Below, piece after piece: positions 62,590 to 64,000 of a DNA stretch of 64,000 bases. The DNA comes from Stentor coeruleus. Its lineage: Eukaryota; Ciliophora; Heterotrichea; Heterotrichida; Stentoridae. Position 1 is the stretch's first letter, and each line of letters begins with the position of its first letter. A program made the translations under genes and the position numbers. The notes beneath the pieces were generated by a model. It saw only the letters and a program-made list of their open reading frames with translations. It searched no databases and was not told the origin of the DNA. The stretch lies in assembly GCA_001970955.1 (NCBI GenBank), contig MPUH01000199.1, positions 1 through 64,000 on the forward strand, written 5' to 3'.

Positions 62590-64000
62590 ATGTTATCAGG
62601 GGTACTAAAACTCCGGCAGCTTGGAAGCAAACTTGCTTTATCCGAACCTGCCTCTCCAGTCATAAAAACTTTAATCCCAGGTCCTTCATCAATATCCCTT
62701 CTTAACCAATATCAAGGAATGAGTCAAGATTTCAAAACAGTAAAATTCTTTGTNTCAAGGAATGAGTCAAGATTTCAAAACAGTAAAATTCTTTGTTGAC
62801 TATGATTCTTGTTCAGGAAACTATGTTGCTGATGCAGATGGAAATCTTTTATTAGATACAACAGGACAAGATGGGACAATTCCATTAGGTTATAATAGCC
62901 AAGCACTTTTAGCCCAACTAGCAAATTCGAATTATATGAATAATGTTATGCATAGAATATCATGTCATACTATGCCATCTGAAAACTGGCCAGAACTTGT
63001 AAAGAAAACATTAATTCCTTTAGCCCCAACTGGACTTGGTGAAGTGTTTAATTCATGTGGCTGTAGTTCTGGTAGCAATGAAAATGCTTTGAAGTCTGCG
63101 AGTATATGGTATTATAAGAATAAGTATGGAGAAAACTATAGTTCTGAACAACTTGCCACTGCTTTAAAAGGTAAACCTCCAGGAATTCCTGATTTCGCCT
63201 TTGTCCGTTTTGCAGGTTCCCACCACAGCAACCTTATAGGGTTAGGAAAAGAATCAAAATATACCCCTAAGCTTAATATGCTCTGGGCTCCTTTCCCAAA
63301 CCGACAATACCCTCAACCAAATCCTTCAGAAGAAACCAAAGCACTTGAAGAAACACAAAAACTCTTTAAAACCAATCAAAGCATTTGCGCTTTTATCATG
63401 GAACCTATTTTATCAAAAGGAACTTACTACGCAACTGCAAAATACTATCAAGAACTTGCAAAAATTGTCAAAGAAAATCATGCAGCTCTAATAATAGATG
63501 AAACTTTCACTGGATATGGAGGATCAGGTAAAACTTGGGCTTTTGAACATTGGGGAATAAAACCTGATATTTTAGTATATGGAGGTAGGACGCAAATTTC
63601 AGGATATTTTATGAAACCTGAATTCAGACCTCCACAAGTATATCAAATTTCTAATACTTGGTGTGGAGATCCTTTAAGATTAGATCAATTTAAAGCTATA
63701 AGAACTGTTGTTGAAACTCAGGATTTGATTGAAAAAGTTAAAAATGTTGGAGATTATTTCTATAAGAAATTAGGAAACTTGTTAGAAAATAAAAAAGGAG
63801 TTTCTGGGCTTAGGGGACTTGGCTTGCATATAGCTTTTGATTTTGAGAATAAGAATAAAGCTTGGAAATTTGTTGGAGATATGCTTGGAAAAGGGGTTTT
63901 TGTTAATGTGGTTAATGAGAAGACAGTTCAGATCAGCCCAGCTTTAGTCTTTGAAAAACAACATGTGGATGTTTTTGTTGAAGCTGCAGAGAGCTGCCTT
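62590..64000 (+). CDS. GABA transaminase-like protein lacking the PLP lysine (3' end beyond window)
   Basis: The gene starts at ATG 62590 and is open to the right edge once the N-join at 62754 is collapsed. N-terminal MLSGVLKLRQLGSK looks mitochondrial. It then follows GABA-T closely: TLIPGPSS, NYVADADGNLLLD, SGSNENALK (PLP phosphate region), FIMEPILSKG (Glu kept), IIDETFTGYG (PLP-pyridine Asp kept), KTWAFEHWG and SNTWCGDPLR. Three active-site positions are changed. The lysine block (SKKM in animals, SKKAQ or GKKTQ in relatives) is GGRTQISG, so Arg stands where the PLP-Lys should be. The Gln of DEVQTG is Phe (DETFTG). The substrate-Arg block FHGRT is HHSNL. It is most likely a non-catalytic or re-purposed paralogue. 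Fragments of the same gene lie at 34664 and 36930. Confidence 0.85.
62712..62796. repeat. 42-bp identical copies flanking a single N inside the GABA-T-like gene
   Basis: 62712-62753 and 62755-62796 are identical around the N at 62754. The duplication breaks the reading frame artificially; with one copy the protein continues ...FKTVKFFVDYDSC. Confidence 0.92.

Noticed and set aside
1-64000. tRNA or rRNA genes and CRISPR arrays
   Set aside because: No T-loop/anticodon arrangement, rRNA signature or regularly spaced repeats seen on either strand by eye.

Overview
The window looks like macronuclear-type DNA of a heterotrich ciliate close to Stentor. The sequence is very AT-rich. Trp is written TGG, and TAA, TAG and TGA all end genes, so the code is standard. 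Eight genes are each interrupted by an intron of exactly 15 nt that can be recognised directly: GTA at the 5' end, TAG at the 3' end, a pyrimidine at position 9 and an A at position 10. Several apparent gene breaks disappear once these introns are removed. The gene set is also ciliate-like: alveolate-type PKGs with four cyclic-nucleotide-binding modules, a helicase-less Dicer, an R2R3-Myb factor and long coiled-coil proteins. The species assignment is inference.

Layout. 1-5.4 kb: an intact Rh-type ammonium transporter (-) and a decayed copy of it. 5.4-11 kb: a TBC1D23-like protein (-), divergent from a small coiled-coil gene, then a 675-aa possibly acylated protein. 11-18.7 kb: mostly gene-poor, with an R2R3-Myb gene and a C2H2 zinc-finger gene. 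18.7-29 kb: a dense block with a coiled-coil/PH-like protein, a Dicer-like RNase III, PKG-1 (-) and an SNF1/AMPK-type kinase. 29-45.8 kb: relic-rich, with a dead piggyBac transposase, a Merlin/ISXO2-like fragment fused to a GABA-transaminase fragment, a mitochondrial-carrier relic, a 1.3-kb segmental duplication carrying a small tail-anchored coiled-coil gene family, and isolated genes (ankyrin, FAM210-like, CCCH finger, an unknown 480-aa protein). 45.8-64 kb: dense again, with a four-pass membrane protein, a helical protein, an importin-7/8-like karyopherin, an SCP-type CTD phosphatase, a C2-like protein, mitochondrial aspartate aminotransferase, a coiled-coil protein, PKG-2, a coiled-coil zinc protein with a frame break, and a GABA-transaminase-like protein running off the right edge.

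Themes. Cyclic-nucleotide and energy signalling (PKG-1, PKG-2, SNF1-like) and nitrogen metabolism (Rh transporter, AAT, GABA-T-like) recur, but there is no operon logic; genes are ordinary separate eukaryotic units. The most unusual large-scale signal is strand composition. The sense strand just 5' of genes in the dense blocks is almost free of G over 300-400 nt, a 3' flank can be almost free of C, and C-rich and G/T-rich synonymous blocks alternate inside genes. The right-edge GABA-T-like protein lacks the PLP lysine and other active-site residues. Assembly quality is imperfect: five single-N joins are flanked by the same sequence on both sides, and several unit-length 45-53 bp exact tandem duplications may be of the same origin.
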